64,000 nt of DNA from Aquimarina sp. MMG016 (GCF_018100805.1 NZ_JAGJEA010000002.1:558001-622000), one strand, 5' to 3'; shown: positions 16,829 to 26,931, numbered from the stretch's first letter. The notes: generated by a model not told the origin, from the letters alone. A program made the numbers and translations.

Positions 16829-17248
16829 TTAGAATTGCTCCAACAAATAATTGATTAAATCCGTGGTTGTTACTATTCCTACCAACTTATTATCATCCAC
16901 AACAGGTAATGCATGAAATTCTTTTTTAGCCAATATTTCTGCAACTTCCTTTATAGTAGTAGTTGAATTTACACTCACAAGATTTTTTGCCATTACTTGT
17001 TCTATAGTAAACATTTCATAAACAATCGTATCTACATCGTGTTCGTGTTCATTAATATTATCAGCAAAACTTATACGCAGTAAATCTGTATAGCTTAACA
17101 TTCCAACAATTGTATCGCCCTTTACTACTGGTATATGACGGATATTGTTTTTCTTAAATAACATTTCTGCTGTTTCTAAGCTATTTGTAGAATTTAGCGT
17201 TATTACATCAGAAGTCATAATTTTGGAAACTGGAGTTCGTTTTTTCAT
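16829..17248 (-). CDS. Two-CBS-domain protein
   Basis: About 139 residues from the ATG at 17248, beginning MKKRTPVSKIMTSDV. The frame can be extended 20 codons to 17308, but a perfect -7 box (17272-17279) lies inside that extension, so the shorter start is preferred. CBS domain 1 spans about 6-65 (VITLNSTNSLETAEMLF, NIRHIPVVKGDTIVGMLSYTDL) and CBS domain 2 about 80-138 (AKNLVSVNSTTTIKEVAEIL, FHALPVVDDNKLVGIVTTTDL). CBS pairs bind adenine nucleotides and act as energy sensors. There is no attached catalytic domain, so the partner is unknown. Confidence 0.85.
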   Translation of the reverse strand: MKKRTPVSKIMTSDVITLNSTNSLETAEMLFKKNNIRHIPVVKGDTIVGMLSYTDLLRISFADNINEHEHDVDTIVYEMFTIEQVMAKNLVSVNSTTTIKEVAEILAKKEFHALPVVDDNKLVGIVTTTDLINYLLEQF

Positions 17249-17271
17249 TTGAGTCAATTTAAATTGTTTAT

Positions 17272-17279
17272 CAAATATA
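17272..17279 (-). promoter_or_regulatory. -7 promoter box (TATATTTG) for the CBS gene
   Basis: The minus strand reads TATATTTG, a perfect TAnnTTTG match, 24 bases before the ATG at 17248. A TTTG lies further upstream at 17306-17309 but the 26-base spacing is longer than usual. Confidence 0.5.
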
Positions 17280-17582
17280 AGATCGCCTACTCTCATTAAT
17301 AATGACAAATATCAGCTGGTAACCCAAAAAAGTATTCTTAAATCAGTAAAGCAAAAAATCTCTTAAACCATAGTTTTGGTTTTCTAAAATATGGTTTATC
17401 CATTTTGGTCAGAACTTAATTTTCTTGATATTCTGTTTAGCGTTTTAACCTAATTTTATAGATAAATCTGAATTTAAACCTCAGTTTGTTATTATTATTT
17501 TAAAAATGTAAGGATTTAGCACTTATTAAGACTTATGTATTCTTTATTCTATATATTTACTAGAGTTTTCAAAACACTTGCT

Positions 17583-18374
17583 ATGTCTAAAGAAAGAGAT
17601 CTGATTATTGCTAAAATTGAAAAGCAAAAAAAGAACCCAAATCTGAAATATAAACTTAAGGAGAGAACCGAATATTTTACCAACTTATTATTCTACACCT
17701 TATTTGATAGTGATACTGAAGTTGCAAAAAATATTGATATTCTTGAAAAGACCTTTGAAGAATTGGTAGACCTTGCATGCTGGGAGACCGAGAAACCTTG
17801 TAGTAAATTATGGCAATCGTATCTAGAAACATTACCTGATATACTTCAGAAACTAAATCTCGATGCGCAAGCATTTATGAAAAGTGATCCTGCAGCTAAC
17901 TCTATTGAAGAAATTTACATGGCCTATCCAGGGTTTTATGCTATTGCAATATATAGATTAAGCCACGAGTTATTGAAATTTGGTTTACCGCTAGTACCAA
18001 GGTTAATGACAGAATATTCGCATAGATTAACAGGCACAGATATCAATCCAGGAGCGGAAATAGGAGATTCATTTTTTATAGATCATGCTACAGGAATCGT
18101 TATTGGCGAGACCGTGATCATCAAAAACAACGTAAAAATCTATCAAGGTGTTACTCTTGGAGGGTTATATGTCGACCGAAAACTTAGAAATGTAAAACGT
18201 CATCCTACCGTAGAAGATAATGTAACCATATATGCTAATGCTACAATTCTAGGTGGAAACACGATTATTGGAGCAAATAGTACTATTGGAGGTAACGCTT
18301 GGATCACATCTTCAGTACCTGAAAATTCAATTATCTCCAATACTTCAGAGATAAAGATTAAAAAAGTAGTGTAA
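17583..18374 (+). CDS. cysE: Serine O-acetyltransferase
   Basis: About 263 residues from the ATG at 17583 (MSKERDLIIAKIEKQK); an upstream ATG at 17535 adds a hydrophobic stretch not expected for this enzyme. It transfers acetyl from acetyl-CoA to L-serine, the first step of cysteine synthesis. The helical N-terminal half ends in PGFYAIAIYRLSHEL. The C-terminal left-handed beta-helix has hexapeptide repeats: INPGAEIGDSFFIDHATGIV with the catalytic D-H pair, then IGETVIIKNNVKIYQGVTLG. The stop codon is followed directly by the cysM start, so the two enzymes are translationally linked. Confidence 0.92.
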   Translation: MSKERDLIIAKIEKQKKNPNLKYKLKERTEYFTNLLFYTLFDSDTEVAKNIDILEKTFEELVDLACWETEKPCSKLWQSYLETLPDILQKLNLDAQAFMKSDPAANSIEEIYMAYPGFYAIAIYRLSHELLKFGLPLVPRLMTEYSHRLTGTDINPGAEIGDSFFIDHATGIVIGETVIIKNNVKIYQGVTLGGLYVDRKLRNVKRHPTVEDNVTIYANATILGGNTIIGANSTIGGNAWITSSVPENSIISNTSEIKIKKVV

Positions 18375-19259
18375 ATGTCACATAGTATTCTTGACCTTGT
18401 AGGAAATACGCCTTTAGTAAAGGCTTCTTCCTTAATTGACAACCCTAATATTACTTTATATCTAAAACTTGAAGGCCACAATCCAGGAGGAAGCGTTAAA
18501 GACCGTGCGGCATATAATATGATCAAATCTGCATTAGATCGTGGAGATATAGATCAAAACAGCAAGCTTATTGAAGCTACGAGTGGTAACACAGGTATTG
18601 CTTTGGCTATGATTGCAGGGATTTTTAAACTAAATATCGAACTGGTGATGCCTGAAAATTCTACCAAAGAACGGGTACAAACCATGCGAGCTTATGGAGC
18701 TAAAGTCACTTTAACTTCATCGGATGTTGGTATTGAAGGAGCTCGTGATTATGCAGAAGCCAAAGTAAACAATGAAGGGTATACAATGCTTAACCAATTT
18801 GCCAATGATGATAATTGGAAAGCGCATTATAAAACCACAGGACCTGAAATATGGAAAGATACCGAAGGTGAAATCACACATTTTGTATCATCAATGGGCA
18901 CTACAGGAACCATTATGGGGACATCAACATATCTAAAAGAACAATCAAAGGATATACAAATTGTTGGTGTACAACCAACCGATGAATCCAGAATTCCGGG
19001 TATTCGCAAATGGCCTAAGGAATATCTGCCTAAAATTTTTAATCCGGATAAAGTAGATCAAGTCATTGAAGTTAGTCAGGAAGAAGCAACCTCAATGGCA
19101 AAAAGATTAGCAAAAGAAGAAGGTGTGTTCTCCGGGATGAGTAGCGGTGGATCCGTAACTGCTGCTTTGAAATTGGCTAAAACTCTAGACAAAGGTGTTT
19201 TAGTGGCAATTATTTGTGATCGTGGAGATCGATACTTGAGTTCAGATTTATTTGAATGA
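18375..19259 (+). CDS. cysM: Cysteine synthase B (O-acetylserine sulfhydrylase)
   Basis: A 294-residue PLP enzyme, standard for the family. The lysine that forms the Schiff base is K42 in GGSVKDRAA. The acetylserine-binding loop is ATSGNTGIALAM, and the phosphate-binding glycine loop is SSMGTTGTIMGTS. GVFSGMSSGGS provides the serine that contacts the PLP ring nitrogen. The CysM assignment over CysK rests on the short C-terminus and on VKDRAAYNMI. It takes O-acetylserine from CysE and adds sulfide or thiosulfate. Its ATG abuts the cysE stop with no gap, as in translational coupling. Confidence 0.9.
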   Translation: MSHSILDLVGNTPLVKASSLIDNPNITLYLKLEGHNPGGSVKDRAAYNMIKSALDRGDIDQNSKLIEATSGNTGIALAMIAGIFKLNIELVMPENSTKERVQTMRAYGAKVTLTSSDVGIEGARDYAEAKVNNEGYTMLNQFANDDNWKAHYKTTGPEIWKDTEGEITHFVSSMGTTGTIMGTSTYLKEQSKDIQIVGVQPTDESRIPGIRKWPKEYLPKIFNPDKVDQVIEVSQEEATSMAKRLAKEEGVFSGMSSGGSVTAALKLAKTLDKGVLVAIICDRGDRYLSSDLFE

Positions 19260-19315
19260 CTTTTTTATAAATATATTATTCCTAACCAACCAATACCAAC
19301 CAAATAAATATACAT

Positions 19316-21301
19316 ATGAAACGTATTCTTATGATTCTTTTTATATCAACTTTATTAAGTTCCTGTTCAGAAAAGAAAATCGTTTATAATACTTATGATG
19401 AATATCCAACTGCTATTGAAAAAGATCTTTGGCTAGATTATAGTAAAGAGGCTACAATTTTTAAAATGTGGTCACCTACGGCAGAAAATGTACAGCTACA
19501 TCTATATAAACAAGGCAATGGTGGAACACCTATAGAAACACTTAAAATGAGTCCATCAGAAAATGGGGTTTGGGTCATAAAAGTTGAAGGAGATAAGCAA
19601 GGTATATATTATACATATCAAACCATGATCGATGGCAAATGGTTAGAAGAAACTCCTGGTATTTATGCCAAAGCTGTTGGAGTTAATGGCAAAAGAGCTA
19701 TGGTTTTGGATTTTGAAACTACTAACCCTAAAGCTTGGGAACAGGATAAAGGTCCAAAATTAACGTACCCAAATGAAGCGATAATTTATGAATTGCATAT
19801 TAGAGATATGACCATTCATCCAGAATCCGGTTCAAGTATGCCTGGGAAATATTTAGGATTGGTAGAACAAGGAACAAAAGTACTAGATAGTATATCGACT
19901 GGTATAGATCATATAAAAGAGTTAGGAATTACCCATGTTCACCTACTTCCAACCTATGATCACTACTCTATCGATGAAACCAAATTAGATGAACCTCAAT
20001 TCAACTGGGGCTATGATCCACAAAACTATAATGTTCCTGAAGGTTCATTTTCTTCAGATCCATATAAAGCAGAAGTAAGGATAAAAGAATTTAAACAAAT
20101 GGTCAAAACCTTTCACGATCATGGAATTGGAGTTATCCTAGATGTAGTTTATAACCATACAGGAAGAACTGAAAACTCTAACTTCAATCTGGAAGCTCCG
20201 GGATATTACTATAGACAATGGGAAGATGGCAAACCCTCAGATGCTTCTGCTTGTGGAAATGAGACTGCTTCTGATAGAGCTATGATGAGAAAGTATATTG
20301 TAGAATCCGTTGCTTATTGGGCAAAAGAATATCATTTAGACGGCTTTAGATTTGATCTAATGGGCATTCACGATATCACAACTATGAATGAAGTTACTAA
20401 GAAAGTAAAAGAAGTCAATCCTAATATTTTTGTATATGGTGAAGGTTGGACCGCCGGAGATTCTCCACTTCCAATAGAAAGAAGAGCCTTAAAAAAGAAT
20501 ACCCTAAAAATGCCCCAAACCTCAGCATTTAGTGATGATATTCGTGATGGGATAAAAGGATCTGTTTTTGATGAAAAAAGTACTGGTTTTGTTAGTGGTG
20601 CTGAAAATACTTCAGCTTCAGTAAAAATGGGAGTCGTAGGATCAATAGAACATCCACAAGTTGATTATAAGGCCGTTAATTATTCTGATACGTATTGGGC
20701 CAATGAGCCTTGGCAATCTGTTTCTTATGTTTCTTGTCATGATAATCATACCTTATATGACAAGTTAAAGATATCCCGAAAAGATGCTACAGAAGAACAA
20801 ATTATTGCCATGGATAAATTAGCGAATGCTATTGTAATGACTTCACAAGGAATTGCTTTTATGCATGCAGGAGCAGAAATGTTACGTACTAAAGATGGCG
20901 AACATAACTCCTATAATTTACCTGACAGTATCAATCAAATTTATTGGAAAAGAAAAACAACTCATGCCAGCGTGGTAGCGTATTATAAAAATCTTATTTC
21001 TTTACGAAAAGCGCATCCGGCTTTCAGGATGACTAATGCAAATGATGTAAGAGCTAATTTAAAATTCCAGGAAACCGAAAAGGGTTTAATCAGTTATCAA
21101 ATTAGTAATAACGCTAATGGTGATATCTGGAAAGAAATACAAGTAGTGTATAACAACAACCCGGAAGCTACAGTATACAAACCTGATGGTATATGGCAAT
21201 TAGCAGTTTTAGGAGATAATTTTGATCAAGAAGGTACCAAGACCATTACTGATGCTGTTACCATACCACCCATATCCATGATGGTTTTGTTTCAGAAATA
21301 A
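19316..21301 (+). CDS. pulA: Type I pullulanase, outer-surface lipoprotein (GH13_14)
   Basis: A 661-residue debranching enzyme. The lipoprotein signal MKRILMILFISTLLSSC places the lipidated cysteine at C17. An N-terminal CBM48-like sandwich (FKMWSPTAENVQLHLYKQG) precedes the GH13 barrel. The pullulanase hallmark is FNWGYDPQNYNVPEGSFSSDP-like text near residue 225. The catalytic nucleophile is D347 in GFRFDLMG and the acid/base is E376 in YGEGW, with VSCHDNHTLYD supplying the transition-state aspartate. It hydrolyses alpha-1,6 branches in pullulan, glycogen or amylopectin. A GH13 amylase tail opens the window, so both starch-type activities are present but are not in one operon. Confidence 0.93.
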   Translation: MKRILMILFISTLLSSCSEKKIVYNTYDEYPTAIEKDLWLDYSKEATIFKMWSPTAENVQLHLYKQGNGGTPIETLKMSPSENGVWVIKVEGDKQGIYYTYQTMIDGKWLEETPGIYAKAVGVNGKRAMVLDFETTNPKAWEQDKGPKLTYPNEAIIYELHIRDMTIHPESGSSMPGKYLGLVEQGTKVLDSISTGIDHIKELGITHVHLLPTYDHYSIDETKLDEPQFNWGYDPQNYNVPEGSFSSDPYKAEVRIKEFKQMVKTFHDHGIGVILDVVYNHTGRTENSNFNLEAPGYYYRQWEDGKPSDASACGNETASDRAMMRKYIVESVAYWAKEYHLDGFRFDLMGIHDITTMNEVTKKVKEVNPNIFVYGEGWTAGDSPLPIERRALKKNTLKMPQTSAFSDDIRDGIKGSVFDEKSTGFVSGAENTSASVKMGVVGSIEHPQVDYKAVNYSDTYWANEPWQSVSYVSCHDNHTLYDKLKISRKDATEEQIIAMDKLANAIVMTSQGIAFMHAGAEMLRTKDGEHNSYNLPDSINQIYWKRKTTHASVVAYYKNLISLRKAHPAFRMTNANDVRANLKFQETEKGLISYQISNNANGDIWKEIQVVYNNNPEATVYKPDGIWQLAVLGDNFDQEGTKTITDAVTIPPISMMVLFQK

Positions 21302-21380
21302 AAAACATTAATGCTTTGATAGGGTAAACATAAACAAGCTTGTTATAATATAAAAAAGAACAAATAACTGGCTAAAAGCA

Positions 21381-21716
21381 ATGAATTATAACGGTAAAAA
21401 GTTCAAACCTCTTTTAATTTCAGATAATGGTGAAGTATCTGATGATATGATATTTCATTATAAGCAGTCAGCAAATATATTAACTTGTGAATATCAAGGA
21501 ACAAACATTCTAAAAGGTCATCTTATAGGATTGGTTGATAAATACGGAAATATTAAAATGACCTATCATCAAATTAATCAAAAAGGAGAATTAATGACGG
21601 GAATATGCAATTCTAAACCAGAAGTAATGGATAACGGAAAAATTCGATTACTAGAAGAATGGCAATGGACTAGTGGAGATAAATCAAAGGGTCATTCTAT
21701 TTTAGAAGAGATATAA
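21381..21716 (+). CDS. Conserved small protein, often mislabelled N-acetylglutamate synthase-like
   Basis: A 111-residue cytoplasmic protein made of regular beta-hairpins: GKKFKPLLISDNGEVSDD, then ANILTCEYQGTNILKGHLIG, then KYGNIKMTYHQINQKGELMTGI. It ends in IRLLEEWQWTSGDKSKGHSIL. I recall close relatives across Bacteroidota and Firmicutes that carry the automatic label of N-acetylglutamate synthase, but no acetyltransferase motif is visible. The repeated strand pattern resembles a small beta-sheet lipid- or ligand-binding fold. Function unknown. Confidence 0.6.
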   Translation: MNYNGKKFKPLLISDNGEVSDDMIFHYKQSANILTCEYQGTNILKGHLIGLVDKYGNIKMTYHQINQKGELMTGICNSKPEVMDNGKIRLLEEWQWTSGDKSKGHSILEEI

Positions 21717-21823
21717 AATGAATAAATGGCGTAATTAAATGAGTTCATAACAAATTAAATAGTTCAAATAAGGATAATGACAATGAAATTAATACCGTAA
21801 TGATTACCAAAAAAATGAAGTAA

Positions 21824-22348
21824 ATGAAATTTAACCTAAATAAATCTATTGAAATTCTCCAGCGTACACCAAATGTTCTTATTACAATGTTACAAAACAT
21901 GGATAAAGAATGGGTCTTCAACAATGAAGGCGAAAAAACCTGGAGTGTTTATGATATTATTGGTCACTTCATTCACGGAGAAAAAACAGATTGGATTCCA
22001 AGAATGGAAATCATTCTTTCTGACAATCCAGACAAAACATTTATACCGTTTGATAGGTTTGCTCAATTCGAAAATAGTAAGGGTAAAACTCTAAAACAAT
22101 TATTAGATGAGTTTCAGAAATTACGAAAAAGTAATATTGAAAAATTGATCTCTACAAATTTAACTGATGAAGATTTGCAAAAAACCGGAATACATCCTGA
22201 TTTTGGATCAGTAACTTTATCACAACTCTTAGCTACCTGGGTAGTCCATGATCTCAATCATATTGCTCAAATATCTAGAGTTATAGCCAAACAATATACT
22301 ACTGAAGTCGGTCCTTGGTCAACATATTTAAGAATTTTAAAACCTTAA
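21824..22348 (+). CDS. DinB-family (DUF664-like) four-helix protein
   Basis: A 174-residue protein with the DinB_2 pattern. Helix 1 holds NKSIEILQRTPNVLITML and helix 2 contains the first metal-ligand histidine (WSVYDIIGHFIHGEKTDW). The fourth helix carries the paired histidines in WVVHDLNHIAQISRV. The three histidines suggest a divalent metal site. DinB-like proteins include thiol transferases and stress-induced proteins; the substrate here is unknown. The gene converges on the long G8 gene with a hairpin between them. Confidence 0.82.
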   Translation: MKFNLNKSIEILQRTPNVLITMLQNMDKEWVFNNEGEKTWSVYDIIGHFIHGEKTDWIPRMEIILSDNPDKTFIPFDRFAQFENSKGKTLKQLLDEFQKLRKSNIEKLISTNLTDEDLQKTGIHPDFGSVTLSQLLATWVVHDLNHIAQISRVIAKQYTTEVGPWSTYLRILKP

Positions 22349-22385
22349 ACGCTACGATTACTGTATTCAGGTTTTTGGTATAAAA

Positions 22386-22416
22386 TTCCCAGCCTTTAGC
22401 AATAAAAGACTGGGAT
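22386..22416 (-). terminator. Hairpin terminator between DinB gene and the G8 gene
   Basis: TCCCAG (22387-22392) pairs with CTGGGA (22410-22415), with an inner CTTT/AAAG extension after one mismatch. On the minus strand it is followed by AATTTTAT, so it mainly serves the converging G8 gene. Confidence 0.55.
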
Positions 22417-22440
22417 ATCTTATATTATCAAATAATCATT

Positions 22441-25400
22441 TTATTCTTTTAATAATCGCGTGACAATTGTAGCATCTTTTTTTGCATACACCTTTACAAA
22501 ATAGATTCCTGTAGGTAGTGCATTTATATTTACTTCTGTAGTATATGCTTTTTGATCAATTCTTTGGGAAATAACTTCTCCTCCATTAAAGCTATATATA
22601 CTCACTTTATAAGTCGAAGAAGGCAGATCACGTAAAAAGACGACATCTCTTGCCGGGTTTGGATGCATAGAAATTTTAGTTTTCTCAGCCTCATTACTTG
22701 ATAGTATATCTGCTTGTCTACTAGCATTTGTTGTCACTACAAGTTTTGGCTTTTTATTCCCTTCCTTTGACCAAAAACTCACATCATTTCCTGAAGTATG
22801 CTCCACAATTAAACTTACTTTGCCACCACCAGTAACGTTATTAAGATTCCAGATATAAGTACCATTTGTATTATAAGAGGTATTTTTGGAAGCTAGTAGA
22901 GTACCTCTACTAGATTTATTACTATTAGAAAGATTATTTTCTGTCCATTCAATACCATTACCATGATATATATTGATTTGACCCTGACCCGGATCAGAAC
23001 CAACGGTGAGCTTAAGTTCTGCACTGCTTATTGTTCCACCAATTGAACTTAAATCAAACATAAGATAACTGAACCTTTTTCCTGATTCTACCCTAAGATC
23101 TGCATTGTTAAATCTTGTATTACCTTGTAGATATGCATCGTGTATAGGAGTTAATATTGTTGTTACCGGTTGTTTGCTTTGAACTGTTAACACAAAAGAG
23201 GCCTCTGAGGTATTGCCTTCATTATCTGTTGCTACAGCCTTTAAAGTTTGCGTTCCTGCAGTAACGTTTAATAATTCAGTATCATTTTGGCCAGGGTTTG
23301 CAGTACCCCATTCGTATGGCGCAAATCCTTCTTGTCTTATCAATACATCATTTATATATAGTTTAACGTTAGCTATAGTTCCATCGCTATCTTTTGCATC
23401 AACAACAACACCCAAATCATCTCCTTCGATAAATTCGTTATTAGTTGGACTTTGGAAACTAACAGAAGGTGATACTGGTCCACTTCCAACTACAGTAATT
23501 GTTTTTGTTATTGTAGTAGATGCTCCTTGATCATTTGTTGCAATTGCTTTTAGCACATAGCTTCCTGAAGCAAGGTTTACTAAAGCAGTATCATCTTGAC
23601 CGGGGTTTGCGGTACCCCATTCGTAAGGTGCGCCTCCTTCTTGTCGAACAAACGCATCATTTAGATATAATCTGATATTCGAAACGCTTCCTTCGGTAAC
23701 AGCAACAACAACACCCAAATCATCGCCTTGCTGCAACTGGGTATTGGTAGGACTAGTGAATACAATTTCAGGTGTATTGTTACATGGTTCATCTGATGCA
23801 TTCGGACCGTGAATGTAATCAATCCAAGTATGTCTATTAGCCGAAGGATCAGGTGGAAAATCCAGTCGAATTTGAGTAATTGTTCTTCCCATCCATGTAT
23901 TTAAATTACTCATATCAAACACGAGCTCTTCGAATACGTTTGTAGTCTGAGGCGAGACTGTAACCGATCGACTTGCGGAGAAACCAGGTTGATCTGTGGT
24001 TGTCCAGAATAACTGGAAAGCACCAGCAGTTTCAGATTTAGTTCTTATCCTTAATTGTGGTACTTGATTCCCTTGGAATTTTAAACCGTTTCTTACAACA
24101 TATGGATCATTAGAATTATCTGCTCTGATTAACCAATGTTCTTCACTACTTGTATTTGCCGCAGCAGTATTAAATCGTTGAAAACTTTCTGAAGTTCTAT
24201 TAAACCCAAAATTAAGATCTGAGGCATTATTTGGATTACCACAGTTATCGGTTTCTACAATATTTGGTCTCCCATCTCCATCATCATCATCGGCAGTGGC
24301 ACCATCAAGGTCATTGGTCGTACAAGGTAGAGCAGCAGGCTGAAAGCTTCCATTATTATCCCAATCAAAGAAAATGTTTACCCGGTTATCACCTTCAGCA
24401 GCTCTAAATTTTACGTATACATCGCCATTTCCTGCAATATAGTATGCATTATTTGTAGCATTCTCTACCGCCGAAACAGAATTCAAACGTGGAATACCAT
24501 TTACTCTAAAATTACCCAGTTTTCCTAAACCTTTAAAACGTGCATATCCTAAATCTCCTGCGTCTCCTCTATTCCAAATAACATGTATACTTCTATTTGC
24601 CGGAGCCTTATCAAAATAATATGTATATAAAAATCCTTCATTCACAATCATTGGGAACTTATATGTTCCGGATGACTGACTTCCAGATTCATAAAAACAC
24701 ACGTCTTCTGTTCCTGGTTTAGAACGTACTATTGACATGCGCACTCCGCTTGCATTAATTCTAGCAAACCACAATCCGGCGAAATAATAATCGGATCGAG
24801 CCGCATTCCTCCAGGAAGGATGTCTGTACTCATGTCCATCAGTTAAAAATGGAATATCCCTTATCAGCGTAGTATGTGCTTTACCAGTCAACCCACCATC
24901 ATAATCTTTAAAAAATTGACCAACTTTCCTTGCACGTGTAGCATCTGTGTTAGGTAACGGGAAAAATCTGAATGGAAAAGGTTCTGAAAATCCTTTGGTA
25001 GTTCCTCTAAAAGTAGGATTGAAATTTTCTGTTGCTCCTCCTCCTGTAATTTGCTTGATCATTTCTGAATTTGAGCGATCCCATCCTTCAAAATGACAGT
25101 CGTGGTGTCTACCAGGACCATCATAAAACCTGAAGAATTCTCTAGTACCGTTAAAAACCCCTAAATCAGAATCTGCATTGAAGAGACTATTTTCTATGGT
25201 AAGATCACCGGCCAACATAGAGCCTGTTTTATTATCACTGAAAGCACAATTATAAAAAACGGTGTTTCTATTAGTACCTCCTACACCTAATCCACAATAC
25301 AGTGCCTGGTCGTTTCCATAGAACAATCCATCTTTTATCAATTGTCTGCTATTTACATCCCAACCCCAGTTTGCTTTAAGAGAATGATCAGGGTTTAGCC

Positions 25401-26931
25401 TGTCAAAAACATCCCATCCTGTCATACACGTATGCGCTACAAAACCTTTAAAACTTCCTAGAGGTTCCTTTGATGGGTTCAAGCCTTGGTAATACGGTAA
25501 ATTCCCTGAATCAAACATCGGCTTTTCTGGAAAAGCAAACCAAAATCCTGTTCCTTCGGTTCCTGCAGCCACATTATTTTCAAAATAATTATTAGGGTTC
25601 GTGATCCAATAAGAAGCTGGTGTCCTATTTTGAGGCTGATTGTGTGAATTGTCAGAAGGCGTTAGCTCTTCTCCCGGTCTAGGTCTTCTTGTTACAAATA
25701 CAACATTATTCTTAATGGTATTAAAGCGTTCAGCTCCATCTTCTAAAAAAATACCATGGCCTATTTGATCATAGGCAAAAACACCATCAACCGTCACATA
25801 ATCTGTACCGTGAATCGTTACCGCTCTATTAAATGATTTATGCACACTACTATTTCTTAAATAACTGCCTTGTGCTTTATCTTCATTTAAATGCCAGTGA
25901 AATGGGTATCTTCCTAAAACTGCTTTCTGTCCCATTTTATACAGCTCTATATTTTCTGCATGAGCCGTAGAATTCTTCATCAACATAATATGACCTCCAA
26001 ATCCTGTTTCTTCATTATTCCCATCCATTTTACCCTGGATTTTGATATAATGGGATAATAAGCCTACTTCACCCTGGATATTCACATCCCAGGTTTTTCC
26101 ATCTCTTGCTCTGGTGTATGATTTTGATCCTCCTATATGCTTATATTGTAACGGATCTTTTAATGTAAGTGTTCTTCTATTGCCACTAATGGCAATAATT
26201 TCAGCTTCATCAACATCGTTCCAGGCTTTTCCGCTATTAGTAGCCAAACCGGTAGCAGTCAGTGCAATTTGATCCCCTACTTCCCAATCAACAGCTTCTT
26301 TTAAGGTGATTTGGGTAGCTCCTGCATTTGCAGTAGTAGAAAGGTTGGTCCAGCTCATTCTTTTCTTTCCGTGTAGCTCTAATCGACCCCCGCCCATAAC
26401 CATAATGGCTTTATAGGATGCTGGTGCATTATTCTGTTTACCGCCTGTTAAAGTTATTACACATTTTTCCGTGGCGGCATACGGTTGGGCTGCTGTACCG
26501 ATTTCCATTTTTCCGGAAACCATAATACTTTGAGTTTCTAAATTAATCCATGCTCCTTCATTCTGCCAGTTAACAGCATTTAATATACCATTAACCCTAA
26601 TAGTTTTTGCACGGCATGTTCCTACTAGTGTTACTTTTCTACCGACTGGTATTGTTACATCATCATTTTCGGTTGGCAATTTATTTCCTGGCCATATACT
26701 CGGTTCAGACCACAACCCATCAGCTACGGGTTGTATAGCTGCTAAATTAGCAGGTGGTGCGCAATCAATGGAAGATGTGACCTTTGGCGGAGTGTTTGTG
26801 GAAAATGAATCAGTTCTAAAAATAGTATTAGCATAAAATATAGCACAACTTAATAGCGTTAAAACTAGTAGTTGTCTTCGAAAAGAAAATTCTTTTTTAG
26901 GGGTTAATCGATTTGTGGTGATAGCATTCAT
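22441..26931 (-). CDS. G8-domain beta-helix protein with CBM96 and T9SS sorting domain
   Basis: A 1496-residue secreted protein. After a signal anchor (about 18-35) comes a G8 domain (about 70-170; GLWSEPSIWPGNKLPTENDD, then TIPVGRKVTL). A right-handed beta-helix follows (about 290-600; RYPFHWHLNEDKAQGSYLRN, then HGIFLEDGAERFN). This architecture resembles the CEMIP/KIAA1199 hyaluronan-depolymerising family. Next come a beta-sandwich at about 905-1045, two bacterial Ig domains (about 1054 and 1152), a DNRLRE-type module now classed as CBM96 (about 1254-1400, alginate-binding in characterised members) and a T9SS type A tail (ISMHPNPARDVVFLRDL). It is the last gene of the modular cluster. A uronic-acid polymer substrate is inferred from neighbours. 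Confidence 0.82.
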   Translation of the reverse strand: MNAITTNRLTPKKEFSFRRQLLVLTLLSCAIFYANTIFRTDSFSTNTPPKVTSSIDCAPPANLAAIQPVADGLWSEPSIWPGNKLPTENDDVTIPVGRKVTLVGTCRAKTIRVNGILNAVNWQNEGAWINLETQSIMVSGKMEIGTAAQPYAATEKCVITLTGGKQNNAPASYKAIMVMGGGRLELHGKKRMSWTNLSTTANAGATQITLKEAVDWEVGDQIALTATGLATNSGKAWNDVDEAEIIAISGNRRTLTLKDPLQYKHIGGSKSYTRARDGKTWDVNIQGEVGLLSHYIKIQGKMDGNNEETGFGGHIMLMKNSTAHAENIELYKMGQKAVLGRYPFHWHLNEDKAQGSYLRNSSVHKSFNRAVTIHGTDYVTVDGVFAYDQIGHGIFLEDGAERFNTIKNNVVFVTRRPRPGEELTPSDNSHNQPQNRTPASYWITNPNNYFENNVAAGTEGTGFWFAFPEKPMFDSGNLPYYQGLNPSKEPLGSFKGFVAHTCMTGWDVFDRLNPDHSLKANWGWDVNSRQLIKDGLFYGNDQALYCGLGVGGTNRNTVFYNCAFSDNKTGSMLAGDLTIENSLFNADSDLGVFNGTREFFRFYDGPGRHHDCHFEGWDRSNSEMIKQITGGGATENFNPTFRGTTKGFSEPFPFRFFPLPNTDATRARKVGQFFKDYDGGLTGKAHTTLIRDIPFLTDGHEYRHPSWRNAARSDYYFAGLWFARINASGVRMSIVRSKPGTEDVCFYESGSQSSGTYKFPMIVNEGFLYTYYFDKAPANRSIHVIWNRGDAGDLGYARFKGLGKLGNFRVNGIPRLNSVSAVENATNNAYYIAGNGDVYVKFRAAEGDNRVNIFFDWDNNGSFQPAALPCTTNDLDGATADDDDGDGRPNIVETDNCGNPNNASDLNFGFNRTSESFQRFNTAAANTSSEEHWLIRADNSNDPYVVRNGLKFQGNQVPQLRIRTKSETAGAFQLFWTTTDQPGFSASRSVTVSPQTTNVFEELVFDMSNLNTWMGRTITQIRLDFPPDPSANRHTWIDYIHGPNASDEPCNNTPEIVFTSPTNTQLQQGDDLGVVVAVTEGSVSNIRLYLNDAFVRQEGGAPYEWGTANPGQDDTALVNLASGSYVLKAIATNDQGASTTITKTITVVGSGPVSPSVSFQSPTNNEFIEGDDLGVVVDAKDSDGTIANVKLYINDVLIRQEGFAPYEWGTANPGQNDTELLNVTAGTQTLKAVATDNEGNTSEASFVLTVQSKQPVTTILTPIHDAYLQGNTRFNNADLRVESGKRFSYLMFDLSSIGGTISSAELKLTVGSDPGQGQINIYHGNGIEWTENNLSNSNKSSRGTLLASKNTSYNTNGTYIWNLNNVTGGGKVSLIVEHTSGNDVSFWSKEGNKKPKLVVTTNASRQADILSSNEAEKTKISMHPNPARDVVFLRDLPSSTYKVSIYSFNGGEVISQRIDQKAYTTEVNINALPTGIYFVKVYAKKDATIVTRLLKE
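22621..23185 (-). repeat. Long near-identical DNA repeat (copy in the G8 gene)
   Basis: This stretch, encoding the CBM96 module and the beginning of the sorting domain, is collinear with 27508-28070 in the next gene upstream. Long blocks are identical base for base, with only scattered substitutions. It reflects recent duplication or gene conversion. Confidence 0.85.
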
